A DNA stretch of 64,000 nt, from assembly GCF_021206925.1 (NCBI RefSeq), contig NZ_JAJPRF010000005.1:124001-188000 (forward strand), in the 5' to 3' direction. Source of the stretch: Rhodoflexus caldus (GTDB lineage Bacteria; Bacteroidota; Bacteroidia; Cytophagales; Thermoflexibacteraceae). This document shows positions 50,525 through 58,936 of the stretch, piece after piece. Position numbers and translations under genes: made by a program. The first letter of the stretch is position 1. Every line of letters begins with the position of its first letter. The notes beneath the pieces are model-generated. The model saw only the letters and a program-made list of their open reading frames with translations, was not told the origin of the DNA and searched no databases.

Positions 50525-51922
50525 TCAAACGGTTTTAAGGGTGAATGTCTCTGTTATTTGCGGCACAAATCGGTCAATATCGCCTGCCCCGACCGTTGCC
50601 AGCAAGTCAATATCCAATTGCCGAAGCATCGGCAGCAGTTCCTGTTCGGTTATCAAATGTTTGTCTTGTACGGTGGCACGACGGAAAATCAGTTCCGATG
50701 TTACGCCTTCCATCGGCAGCTCTCGCGCCGGATAAATCGGCAGCAAGATGAGGCGGTCTGCACGGCTCAAACTTTCCGAAAAACCCGCTGCAAAGTCGCG
50801 GGTACGCGAAAACAAATGCGGCTGAAACACGACCGTCAAATGGCGGTTCGGGTAGCGCATTCGCATGGCGGCAATAAACGCATCTATTTCGGTCGGATGG
50901 TGAGCGTAGTCGTCCACATACACCAACTCATCGGTTTCTATGCAAATTTCAAAGCGACGCTTCACGCCTTTGTAAGTTGCCAAAGCCTCGCGAAGGCTTT
51001 CGGGCGCAATTTGTGCCACTTTCCAAGCCAGCGTAAGAGCCGCCAGTGCGTTATTGAGGCTGTGCATTCCCGGAACGGCAAGCACGGCATCTTTCAGCAT
51101 CGTTTTGCCGCGAACCACCCAATCAAAAACGGTGCGCCCGTTCACAACGCGGATATTTTCCGCCCATACGTCCAAACCTGCGGCAGATTGTGCGTCGTAT
51201 CGCCAAACTTCCGCATTTGCAAAGTCGGCTTGGCGCACTTGTGCCAAGCGGTGCAGCAACAGGAACGATTTTACCTGTTTGCCAAAGTCGGTAAAACTTT
51301 CCCGCAATCGGTCGGCTTCGCCGTAGATGTCCAAATGGTCGGCATCGGTAGAGGTGATGACAGCCGCCAAGGGTTGCAGGTGCAGAAACGAACGGTCGTA
51401 TTCGTCGGCTTCTACCACTGCCCAAGCCTGTGCTGCCTCCCCGCGATTGAGCAGGAAATTGGTTTGGTAGTTTTGCGTGATGCCGCCCAAAAACGCCGCG
51501 CAGTCCGTGCCGCTGTGGTGTATCAGGTGCGCCAAAGTGCTGCTTGTGCTGGTTTTTCCGTGCGTTCCCGCTACGGCAAGGCAGCGCATGGCATTGGCAA
51601 TCAGTCCCAATACGGCAGCGCGTTTGCGGCAGTCAAAACCGTTGGCAATCAGGTAGTTCAGCTCGCGATGGTCTTTCGGAACGGCGGGCGTGTAAACCAC
51701 CAAAGTTGCCTTCGGATTTTCAAGGAACGGCGCGGGAATCAGTGCGACATCGTCCGTAAAGTGTATGTCCATGCCTTCGGATTGCAAGGCAGCCGTCAGC
51801 GGGGTAGCGGTGCGGTCATAGCCGGCAACCTCATAGCCGTTGGCTTTGCACCAACGCGCCAAGTTGCTCATCCCGATGCCGCCGATACCGACGAAATACA
51901 CAAAACGAATGTTCGCTAACAC
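50525..51922 (-). CDS. murC: UDP-N-acetylmuramate--L-alanine ligase
   Basis: Encodes 465 residues. It adds L-Ala to UDP-MurNAc. YFVGIGGIGMSNLARWC is the UDP-binding loop; AVAGTHGKTSTSSTLAHLI the ATP loop; VVEADEYDRSFLHLQP and ITSTDADHLDIYG the catalytic acidic and His regions; VDDYAHHPTEIDAFIAAMR the C-terminal DDYAHHP motif. Start is a GTG (51922), 6 bp after murG stop. Confidence 0.98.
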   Translation of the reverse strand: MLANIRFVYFVGIGGIGMSNLARWCKANGYEVAGYDRTATPLTAALQSEGMDIHFTDDVALIPAPFLENPKATLVVYTPAVPKDHRELNYLIANGFDCRKRAAVLGLIANAMRCLAVAGTHGKTSTSSTLAHLIHHSGTDCAAFLGGITQNYQTNFLLNRGEAAQAWAVVEADEYDRSFLHLQPLAAVITSTDADHLDIYGEADRLRESFTDFGKQVKSFLLLHRLAQVRQADFANAEVWRYDAQSAAGLDVWAENIRVVNGRTVFDWVVRGKTMLKDAVLAVPGMHSLNNALAALTLAWKVAQIAPESLREALATYKGVKRRFEICIETDELVYVDDYAHHPTEIDAFIAAMRMRYPNRHLTVVFQPHLFSRTRDFAAGFSESLSRADRLILLPIYPARELPMEGVTSELIFRRATVQDKHLITEQELLPMLRQLDIDLLATVGAGDIDRFVPQITETFTLKTV

Positions 51923-51928
51923 CTTTTT

Positions 51929-53029
51929 TTACGCTTTATCAATTTCACTTACAATTACTTCTGCGATTTGCGCCGCCGCATCGGGTCGGGCAAATGCGCG
52001 AATGGAATTTTTTAATGCCGCCTGTTTGGCTTCATCTGCCAGCAGTTGCATGAGCATATCGCCCAGCAGTGCCTCCGCCTCGCTGTCTTTGACCATCAGT
52101 GCCGCGCCTTTTTCTGCCAAGGCAAGGGCATTTTTGGTCTGATGGTCTTCCGCCACGTTGGGCGAAGGAATCAGGATGCAGGGCTTTTGCGCCACGCAAA
52201 TTTCCGATACCGAAAGCGCGCCCGCACGCGAAACAACCACGTCGGCAAGGGCATAGGCATAGTGCATTTCATACACAAAGTCGCTGATATACAGCCCCTT
52301 TTGCGGCGGAAACAACGCCCGCAGCGCGTCGTAGTAGCCTTTGCCCGTTTGCCAAATGAGCTGATAGCCGCCATCCAACAGCCGAAGGGCTTCTTTCTGT
52401 ATGCAGCGGTTCACGGTGCGTGCGCCAAGGCTTCCGCCAAGCACCAGCACGGTTTTTCTGTCGGCAGCCAGCCCGAAATGCGCCGCCGCCTTTTCGCGCA
52501 AGCCCTCCAAGTGCTGAATATCTTGCCGCACGGGGTTGCCCGTCAGCACGATGCGCTCCTTGGGGAAAAATTTCTCCATGCCCGGATAGGCTACGCAAAT
52601 TTTCCGTGCATACTTTGCCAGCAACTTGTTGGTCAGCCCCGCAAAGGCGTTTTGCTCTTGCAGGAAAATCGGTACGTTGTTCCAAGCCGCTACCTGCCCG
52701 ATAGCCCCGCTGGCATAGCCTCCCACGCCGATAACGGCATCGGGGCGAAACTCGCGCAAGATTCGGCGGGCTTTCCAAAGGCTTGCCGCCAAGCGGAAAG
52801 GGAAAGTCAAATTGGCTTTCCACTGCCCGCGCTGCAAGCCGCGAATCGGCAGCCCGACGATGGTATAGCCTGCCTTCGGCACTTTTTCCATTTCCATTTT
52901 GCCCTCTGCACCCACGAAAAGCAGTTGCAGGTCGGGTATGCGTTGCTGCAAAGCCTGCGCAATGGCAATCGCCGGATAAATATGTCCGCCGGTACCTCCT
53001 CCGCTGATGATGACTTTTTGCAACTGCAT
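51929..53029 (-). CDS. murG: UDP-GlcNAc:undecaprenyl-pyrophosphoryl-MurNAc-pentapeptide GlcNAc transferase
   Basis: Encodes 366 residues from ATG 53029 (a GTG four codons upstream is an alternative). It makes lipid II on the cytoplasmic face. KVIISGGGTGGHIYPAIAIAQAL is the N-terminal G-loop; GVGGYASGAIGQVAAW; LGGSLGARTVNRCIQKEA the second G-loop; VVSRAGALSVSEICVAQKPCILIPSPNVAEDHQTKNALALA the donor-binding GALSVSE/EDHQ motif. Family length. Confidence 0.98.
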   Translation of the reverse strand: MQLQKVIISGGGTGGHIYPAIAIAQALQQRIPDLQLLFVGAEGKMEMEKVPKAGYTIVGLPIRGLQRGQWKANLTFPFRLAASLWKARRILREFRPDAVIGVGGYASGAIGQVAAWNNVPIFLQEQNAFAGLTNKLLAKYARKICVAYPGMEKFFPKERIVLTGNPVRQDIQHLEGLREKAAAHFGLAADRKTVLVLGGSLGARTVNRCIQKEALRLLDGGYQLIWQTGKGYYDALRALFPPQKGLYISDFVYEMHYAYALADVVVSRAGALSVSEICVAQKPCILIPSPNVAEDHQTKNALALAEKGAALMVKDSEAEALLGDMLMQLLADEAKQAALKNSIRAFARPDAAAQIAEVIVSEIDKA

Positions 53030-53073
53030 ATTTTTCAACACTAATTTTTCAATGACAAATAACCAACTCTCCC

Positions 53074-54279
53074 CTATTGAAACCTCAACCTCGCCTGACG
53101 CACTTCCAGCGGTTTAATGGTGCGCACACCACGGCTCACGCTGATAATCACACCGATAGATACGCCCGTGAATAACATGGACGTTCCGCCCATGCTAATC
53201 AGCGGCAACGGCAAGCCCGTAATAGGCACTATACCCACGGCAACACCCATATTGACCAATGCCTGCACGACCAAACTGAAACTCAAACCTGCTGAAAGCA
53301 ATCCTCCGAATGCCAATTCACTGTTGGCAGCCGCCAACATTCCACGATAGAGCAAGGTCAGGTACAGCCCAATGACCACTGCCGCACCGATGAATCCGTA
53401 TTCTTCTACCAAAATGGCAAAAATGAAGTCCGAATAAGGGTGCGGAATGTAGTTGCGCTGGGTGCTTTGCCCGGGTCCCTTGCCGATGAATCCTCCCGTA
53501 GCAATGGCAATATGCGATTGCTCGGCTTGGAAAGGCATATCATCTAAGTTAAAAAATGCCTGAATCCGATTTTTGGCAGTTTCGCCGCGCTGACCGACGG
53601 CTACGGCAAACATACCCGCCAGCAAACCAACGATGAGCAAAGAGGTCAGGTAGCGGGAAGGCACACGCCCGATGAACATCAGCAGCATACAGGTTGCAAA
53701 GAGCAACACCGCCCCCGAAAGGTCGGAAAGCCCGATGAGTCCGCAAATCACGCCGCACCATATTAATATAGGTGTAAAAGCCCGTTGCGTATCGGTGCGC
53801 AGAGCATTTTGACGCTTTGCCAGCATACTTGCCACATTGACAATAAGGGCAAACTTTGCCAAGTCGGAAGGCTGAAAGGTTTGGTTGAAATACGGAATCG
53901 TAATCCAGCGGGTCGCATCGTTGAGCGTAACGCCGTAGCGCCACGTGACCAACAGCAGCGGCACGGAAAGCAGCAGCGCAAACCGCGACAGGCGCGAATA
54001 GACGCGGTAATCTATGCGGCTGCAAAACCACATGGCAATGAAGCCGACCAAAACCAGCAGCGAATGGCGCACCAAGTAGGCTTCCGTATCGCCCTCCATG
54101 CGGCGGAATGCCAGCGTACCCGTCGCGCTGTACACCAGCAGAATGCCGATGACGGAAAGGGCAAAAACCACCCCCCAAAGCACGGGGTCGCCCTGAAAGA
54201 TGTCTTTCAGCTCTATCCTGCGCTGCAAGGCAACGGTTTGACCGCTGTCGTCTGCCGTTTGTTTTGCTGTGTTTTCCAT
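53074..54279 (-). CDS. ftsW: Lipid II polymerase / divisome SEDS protein FtsW
   Basis: Encodes 401 residues, ~10 TM helices. SEDS signature regions: VLWGVVFALSVIGILLVYSATG, TRWITIPYFNQTFQPSDLAKFALIVNVASMLAKRQ (Q-P-S-x-x-x-K), GGFIGKGPGQSTQRNYIPHPYSDFIFAILVEEYGFIGA (HSDFIF-type), and GLPLPLISMGGTSMLFTGVSIGVIISVS. It polymerises septal glycan with FtsI. A palindromic repeat (54301-54334) lies between it and murD. Confidence 0.97.
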   Translation of the reverse strand: MENTAKQTADDSGQTVALQRRIELKDIFQGDPVLWGVVFALSVIGILLVYSATGTLAFRRMEGDTEAYLVRHSLLVLVGFIAMWFCSRIDYRVYSRLSRFALLLSVPLLLVTWRYGVTLNDATRWITIPYFNQTFQPSDLAKFALIVNVASMLAKRQNALRTDTQRAFTPILIWCGVICGLIGLSDLSGAVLLFATCMLLMFIGRVPSRYLTSLLIVGLLAGMFAVAVGQRGETAKNRIQAFFNLDDMPFQAEQSHIAIATGGFIGKGPGQSTQRNYIPHPYSDFIFAILVEEYGFIGAAVVIGLYLTLLYRGMLAAANSELAFGGLLSAGLSFSLVVQALVNMGVAVGIVPITGLPLPLISMGGTSMLFTGVSIGVIISVSRGVRTIKPLEVRQARLRFQ

Positions 54280-54300
54280 ATTTTTTGTTCGTTTATGTCC

Positions 54301-54334
54301 AAACCTGACGTTTTTTTAGAAACCCGTCAGGTTT
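54301..54334. repeat. Dispersed palindrome, copy 4
   Basis: AAACCTGACG (54301-54310) and CGTCAGGTTT (54325-54334), perfect 10-bp arms with a 14-nt T-rich spacer. Fills the short gap between murD stop and ftsW start inside the dcw cluster, so its RNA hairpin must be read through or may attenuate. Confidence 0.85.
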
Positions 54335-54344
54335 ACAAAGCGTG

Positions 54345-55670
54345 TTAAGTCGTTACGGTCTCCCCCAGTTTCCGACAAGCGGCGGCGAATTGCAGCCCTC
54401 TGTCTTCGTAATTTTTGAACAAGTCAAAACTTGCGCAGGCAGGCGAGAGCAGTACCACATCGCCGGGGGCGGCAAAGCGGTAAGCGGCAGCCACTGCCTC
54501 TTCCATGCTGTGCGTATCGGCTATTTGCGGCACAATCGGCGCGAAATAGCGGTATAGCTTGCTGTTATCTGCGCCCATGCACACAAGAGCTTTTACCTTG
54601 CGTTTGACAAGGTCGCGCATCAGGTCATAGTCGTTGCCTTTGTCTTTGCCGCCGGCAATCCATACGATAGGTTCGCGGTAGGCATCCAGTGCGTACATGG
54701 CAGCGTCCACGTTCGTAGCTTTGGAATCGTTGATAAACGTAATTCCTTGATAAACATGTACTTTCTGCAAGCGATGCGGGGCATTGACAAAGCCGGGCAG
54801 TGCTTCCTGAATGGCTTTTGCGCTCACCCCTGCCAACAGAACCGCCTGAATGGCAACCGCCATGTTAATCATGTTGTGGCGACCGACCAAGGGCAGCCGC
54901 TCAAAGGTATAGCCGCCAACGCTGAGCGTGCCGTTACCGAATTGCGCATCGGTAATGGGGTATTGACGGGCGGCGATGCTGCGCTTTGCCAACTCCGATG
55001 CAAGAATCGGGTCTTGGGCAAAATAGACAAAGGCATCTTCCGCCTCCATTTTTTGCAACAGTCGGAATTTAGCCGCCGCGTAGAGTTCCATGCTGTTGTC
55101 GTAGCGGTCTAAATGGTCGGGCGTGATGTTGAGCAACACGGCAATGTTGGGGCGGAAAGTATAGCAATTGTCCAATTGGAAACTGCTGATTTCCAGCACG
55201 TACCAATCAATTTTTCTGCCTTCGGAACGCTCTAATGCCACTTGTCGCGCAAAACTTTCGCCTACGTTGCCTGCCAATGCCACGTTTTGTCCAGTGGCTT
55301 TCATCAGGTAATGGGTGAGCAGCGTGGTAGTGGTTTTGCCGTTTGTACCCGTAATGGCAATGAATCGGGCGGGGGTATAACGCGCCGCAAATTCAATTTC
55401 GGACAGCACAGGGATACCCTTGGCAAGGGCTGCGGCAACTACGGGAACGGCATCGGGGATGCCGGGGCTTTTCACGATTTGGTCGGCTGCCAAGATGCGC
55501 TTTAACGTATGAGTGCCTTCCTCAAAGGCAATGTCGTGTTGTTGCAACTCACGGCGATAGCGTTCGGCAATGGTGCCGCCGTCGGATACGAACACCTCGT
55601 ACCCTAACTGTCGGGCCAGTACTGCCGCTCCGACGCCGCTTTCGGCTGCACCTAACACTGCAATTTTCAT
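54345..55670 (-). CDS. murD: UDP-N-acetylmuramoyl-L-alanine--D-glutamate ligase
   Basis: Encodes 441 residues. Adds D-Glu to UDP-MurNAc-L-Ala. LGAAESGVGAAVLARQLGY is the UDP-MurNAc site; ITGTNGKTTTTLLTHYLM the ATP loop; VLEISSFQLDN and LNITPDHLDRY the metal/His regions; FVNAPHRLQKVHVYQGITFINDSKATN (NDSKATN) and IVWIAGGKDKGNDY in the C-terminal domain; LLSPACASFDLFKNYEDRG ends it. Confidence 0.98.
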   Translation of the reverse strand: MKIAVLGAAESGVGAAVLARQLGYEVFVSDGGTIAERYRRELQQHDIAFEEGTHTLKRILAADQIVKSPGIPDAVPVVAAALAKGIPVLSEIEFAARYTPARFIAITGTNGKTTTTLLTHYLMKATGQNVALAGNVGESFARQVALERSEGRKIDWYVLEISSFQLDNCYTFRPNIAVLLNITPDHLDRYDNSMELYAAAKFRLLQKMEAEDAFVYFAQDPILASELAKRSIAARQYPITDAQFGNGTLSVGGYTFERLPLVGRHNMINMAVAIQAVLLAGVSAKAIQEALPGFVNAPHRLQKVHVYQGITFINDSKATNVDAAMYALDAYREPIVWIAGGKDKGNDYDLMRDLVKRKVKALVCMGADNSKLYRYFAPIVPQIADTHSMEEAVAAAYRFAAPGDVVLLSPACASFDLFKNYEDRGLQFAAACRKLGETVTT

Positions 55671-55674
55671 ATCG

Positions 55675-56892
55675 CTATCTGATTTTCAGACTAATAACCG
55701 TAAACAATGCAAGTAACACTTGAACAATCAGGAAGCGGTTCACGATTTTTACCTCGTGAATGCCCTTCTTTTGGAAATGGTGATGCAGCGGCGACATAAG
55801 GAAAATGCGCCGCCCTTCGCCGTATTTCTTTTTGGTGTATTTAAAATAGGACACCTGAATCATGACCGACAGATTTTCCACCAGAAAAACGCCGCACAGA
55901 ACGGGAATCAACAACTCTTTGCGAATGGCTACGGCGATAACGGAAATCAACGCGCCCAGCATGAGGCTGCCCGTATCGCCCATGAACACCTGCGCGGGGT
56001 AAGAATTGTACCAAAGAAAACCGATGCACGCCCCCACGAAGGCAAGGCAGAAAATAGTCAGCTCGCCCGTATGCGGTATGTACATGATGTTCAGGTACTT
56101 AGCCGTCAGCACGTTGCCCGAAACGTACGCCAGCACAGCCAGCGTAACGCCTATGACGGCGGAAGTTCCCGCTGCCAGCCCGTCCAAGCCGTCGGTAATG
56201 TTGGCCCCGTTGGAAACAGCGGTGATAATGAACGTTACCACGCCTACGTACAACACCCACAGGAAGGCATCGTTAGCTACCGGCCAGATGTCGGCATAAT
56301 CAAACTCGTTGTTTTTGACAAACGGAATGGTGGTTTTGGTGGACTTAACATCCTCAAATTTGCCTTGTCGGGTTGCCAACATGACATTTTCGGTAGTTAC
56401 CTTGTCGTCATAGTCGCGCACGACTACGTACTCGTTGAAGTAGAGCGTTGTGCCTACAATGATGCCCAGCGTAACCTGCCCCACGATTTTGAACCGCCCT
56501 TTGAGTCCTTCTTTGTTTTTGAGAAAAACTTTGATGTAATCGTCGGCAAAGCCAATCAGCCCCGCAAAAACAGTGGTAATGAGCAGCAGCACAATATATA
56601 CGTTGGTCAGACGCGTAAAGAGCAGCACGGGAATCAGAATGGCAGCCAGAATAATCAGCCCGCCCATGGTTGGTGTTCCTTTTTTCTCGGTTTGCCCCTG
56701 CAAGCCCAACTCGCGGATGGTTTCGCCGATTTGCTGACGGCGCAGGTAGTTGATGATGCGTTCACCGAAAGTCATCCCAATCAGCAGCGAAACAACCGCA
56801 GCCATACCTGCCCGGAAAGAAATATACTGGAACAAGCCCGCCCCCGGCAGGTTGAATTGTTCGTCCAGATATTGAAACAGATAGTAGAGCAC
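55675..56892 (-). CDS. mraY: Phospho-N-acetylmuramoyl-pentapeptide transferase
   Basis: Encodes 405 residues, starting with GTG at 56892. Makes lipid I in the inner membrane. ~10 TM helices; landmarks [36 protein letters not shown] (DDxxK), [17 protein letters not shown] (NxxDGLDGLA) and [23 protein letters not shown] ~55-residue hydrophilic insertion ([20 protein letters not shown] ... FDYADIWPV) is typical of Bacteroidota MraY. 4-bp gap to murD. Confidence 0.98.
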   Translation of the reverse strand: MLYYLFQYLDEQFNLPGAGLFQYISFRAGMAAVVSLLIGMTFGERIINYLRRQQIGETIRELGLQGQTEKKGTPTMGGLIILAAILIPVLLFTRLTNVYIVLLLITTVFAGLIGFADDYIKVFLKNKEGLKGRFKIVGQVTLGIIVGTTLYFNEYVVVRDYDDKVTTENVMLATRQGKFEDVKSTKTTIPFVKNNEFDYADIWPVANDAFLWVLYVGVVTFIITAVSNGANITDGLDGLAAGTSAVIGVTLAVLAYVSGNVLTAKYLNIMYIPHTGELTIFCLAFVGACIGFLWYNSYPAQVFMGDTGSLMLGALISVIAVAIRKELLIPVLCGVFLVENLSVMIQVSYFKYTKKKYGEGRRIFLMSPLHHHFQKKGIHEVKIVNRFLIVQVLLALFTVISLKIR

Positions 56893-56900
56893 TTGTCAGC

Positions 56901-58373
56901 TTAGTTTAGGTTCTGTAAATATTCGGCTGCAATTTTTTTATCGTCAAAGGGGTATTTCACGCCCTCAATTTCCTGATAGTCTTCGTGTCCTTTGCCTGCA
57001 ATCAAGATGATGTCGCCTGCTTTTGCTTCGGCAACAGCCGTTGCGATTGCCTGCCTGCGGTCGGTGATGACTTGCACACGGTCGGCGGCATCGGCAGGTA
57101 CGCCCCTTTCCATATCCGCCAGAATTGCCTCGGGCTTTTCAAAGCGCGGATTGTCGGAAGTGAGCACCACTCGGTCGCTGAATTGGCAGGCGATTGCCGC
57201 CATCACAGGGCGTTTGGCTGCATCGCGGTTGCCGCCGCAGCCTACCACGGTGATAATTGCTTCTTTGCCTTGCCCGCGCAGCGACTGAATGGTTTGCAAA
57301 ACGTTTTTCAGTGCATCGGGCGTATGCGCGTAGTCAATAATTGCAGTGGTGCCGTTGGCAGCTACCACGCGGTCAAAGCGCCCTTGCGCACTGTCCAATT
57401 CGCTGAGTATAGTCAACACGGGTTCGGGTTTTTCGCCCAGCAGCACGGCAGCGCCATAGATGCCCAGCAGGTTGTAGGCGTTGAACTCACCGATGAGGCG
57501 GAACCAAACCTGCCTACCGTTGATTTCCATTTGCAACCCGCGAACGGTGTTTGCCAGCACCTTGCCTTTGAAGTCGGCGGGCGAATGCAGGGCAAAGGTA
57601 TAAACGCGGGCGCGCGTATTTTGCACCATCACAGAGCCGCGTTTGTCGTCTTTATTAACCAAAGCAAACGATTCTTTATCCAAGCCGTCAAAAAACATTT
57701 TTTTGGCGCGGATATAAGCATCAAAGGTGCCGTGATAGTCTAAATGGTCGTGGGTAATGTTGGAAAAAATCGCCCCCGTGAAGGTTAGCCCTGCGGTGCG
57801 GTATTGCACCAGCGCGTGAGAACTCACCTCCATAAATGCATGTGTGCAGCCCTCTGCTACCATCTGTGCCAGCAAGGCGTTGAGCGACACGGCATCGGGT
57901 GTGGTATGTGTAGCGGGGATTTCCGTTTCGCCAATCAGGTTGCGAATAGTGGAAATCAGCCCGACTTTATAGCCTAATTTGGTGAAAAGCCGGTGTAAGA
58001 GCGTTACGGTTGTGGTTTTGCCGTTTGTGCCCGTAATGCCCGTGATTTTCAGCTTTTTAGAAGGAAAATCGTAGTAAGCCGCTGCCAATTTGCCAAGTGC
58101 TTCGGCACTGTTGGCTACTTGCACAAGGCAGCAATTGTCAGTTCCCGTTTCAGGGAGGGTTTCGCATACAACAGCCGCTGCACCGCGCTCCATTGCCGTT
58201 GGAATAAAGGCGTGCCCGTCGGATTGTGTGCCTTTTACCGCCACAAAAACATCGCCCGCTGCCACTTTTCGGGAATCAAAAACGATTTGCCCGATAGGAA
58301 CGGCAGCGTTGCCCTGCACTTGCAGGGGCGTAACGGCGGTCAGTATGTCAGCTAATGTTTTAATAGTCGTCAA
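56901..58373 (-). CDS. murE: UDP-MurNAc-L-alanyl-D-glutamate--2,6-diaminopimelate ligase
   Basis: Encodes 490 residues. ITGTNGKTTTVTLLHRLF is the ATP loop; MEVSSHALVQYRTAGLTFTGAIFSNITHDHLDYHGT is the MurE-specific block; TDNPR-type motif is LTSDNPRFEKPEAI, which by family knowledge marks meso-diaminopimelate specificity. C-terminal ILIAGKGHEDYQEI. It follows a palindromic repeat and a small membrane-protein gene. murF is absent from the cluster. Confidence 0.98.
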   Translation of the reverse strand: MTTIKTLADILTAVTPLQVQGNAAVPIGQIVFDSRKVAAGDVFVAVKGTQSDGHAFIPTAMERGAAAVVCETLPETGTDNCCLVQVANSAEALGKLAAAYYDFPSKKLKITGITGTNGKTTTVTLLHRLFTKLGYKVGLISTIRNLIGETEIPATHTTPDAVSLNALLAQMVAEGCTHAFMEVSSHALVQYRTAGLTFTGAIFSNITHDHLDYHGTFDAYIRAKKMFFDGLDKESFALVNKDDKRGSVMVQNTRARVYTFALHSPADFKGKVLANTVRGLQMEINGRQVWFRLIGEFNAYNLLGIYGAAVLLGEKPEPVLTILSELDSAQGRFDRVVAANGTTAIIDYAHTPDALKNVLQTIQSLRGQGKEAIITVVGCGGNRDAAKRPVMAAIACQFSDRVVLTSDNPRFEKPEAILADMERGVPADAADRVQVITDRRQAIATAVAEAKAGDIILIAGKGHEDYQEIEGVKYPFDDKKIAAEYLQNLN

Positions 58374-58413
58374 AAGTTTGTGTATATGTCAATCACCTGA
58401 TTTTTTTGTAACC

Positions 58414-58446
58414 AAACCTGACAGGTTTTCAAAACCCGTCAGGTTT
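58414..58446. repeat. Dispersed palindrome, copy 5
   Basis: AAACCTGACAGGTTT (58414-58428) with AAACCCGTCAGGTTT (58432-58446): 14 of 15 paired, 3-nt loop. Lies between the small membrane-protein gene and murE. Could fold as a terminator-like hairpin but the cluster presumably continues through. Confidence 0.85.
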
Positions 58447-58470
58447 GTTCAGTAAGTTCAAAATATCCTC

Positions 58471-58890
58471 TTACAGCGCGTACTTGCCAATCAGGTACAG
58501 CACCAAGCCCAAGAACAGTGCACCGCCGCCGGCAGGATAACCTCCGCCAATGCCCAGCACGCCCAGAATAATACCCACCAAACCGACAATAATCAGGATG
58601 ATGCCGATAGTAGTCAGCAGGCTGCCAAGGTCATCTACAGGACGCTTTACTTTGCGCATTTTTTCCACCAACTTATCCATTTGCTGTTGTGCTTTCTCAA
58701 TCAGGCGGAACTTGCGCTTGTCGGACTTAGCCTCTGTCAGTGCTTGCGGCTGCATTAATTGTTCAATTTGTGCCTTTGCCGCATTGGCTTCCTCCATTTG
58801 TACATTCATTGCCTTGGGCGCTGTTGCGGCAAAAGCCTGCCCGAGCGATAAGCCCAACCATAAGAGTGTGAAAATGAGTTTCTTTTTCAT
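58471..58890 (-). CDS. Small exported membrane protein inside the dcw cluster
   Basis: Encodes 139 residues from ATG 58890. Signal peptide MKKKLIFTLLWLGLSLGQAFAA (~21), a basic coiled-coil stretch (EEANAAKAQIEQLMQ, KFRLIEKAQQQMDKLVEKMRKV), then two TM helices with a Gly-rich turn (LLTTIGIILIIVGLVGIILGVLGIGGG, GALFLGLVLYLIGKYAL). Bacteroidota have many small proteins of this design; I do not know a function. Its place between ftsI and murE is not part of the canonical dcw order. The ORF's upstream ATG at 58923 would put the signal internally and is rejected. Confidence 0.78.
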   Translation of the reverse strand: MKKKLIFTLLWLGLSLGQAFAATAPKAMNVQMEEANAAKAQIEQLMQPQALTEAKSDKRKFRLIEKAQQQMDKLVEKMRKVKRPVDDLGSLLTTIGIILIIVGLVGIILGVLGIGGGYPAGGGALFLGLVLYLIGKYAL

Positions 58891-58936
58891 TGTTAAATGG
58901 TTTTTGAGTGAAAAATTGACCAATATACCGCAAAAA

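Noticed and set aside
50558-51919. A 453-codon open frame on the plus strand opposite murC
   Set aside because: murC on the other strand is certain; the plus frame has no recognisable domain, is rich in His/Arg/Gln typical of a complementary reading, and is one of several such long shadows in the dcw cluster (opposite mraY, ftsZ and murG too).
55720-56904. A 394-codon open frame opposite mraY
   Set aside because: Antisense shadow: mraY has all its motifs on the minus strand, and the plus translation is His/Asn/Gln/Arg-rich without any family signature.
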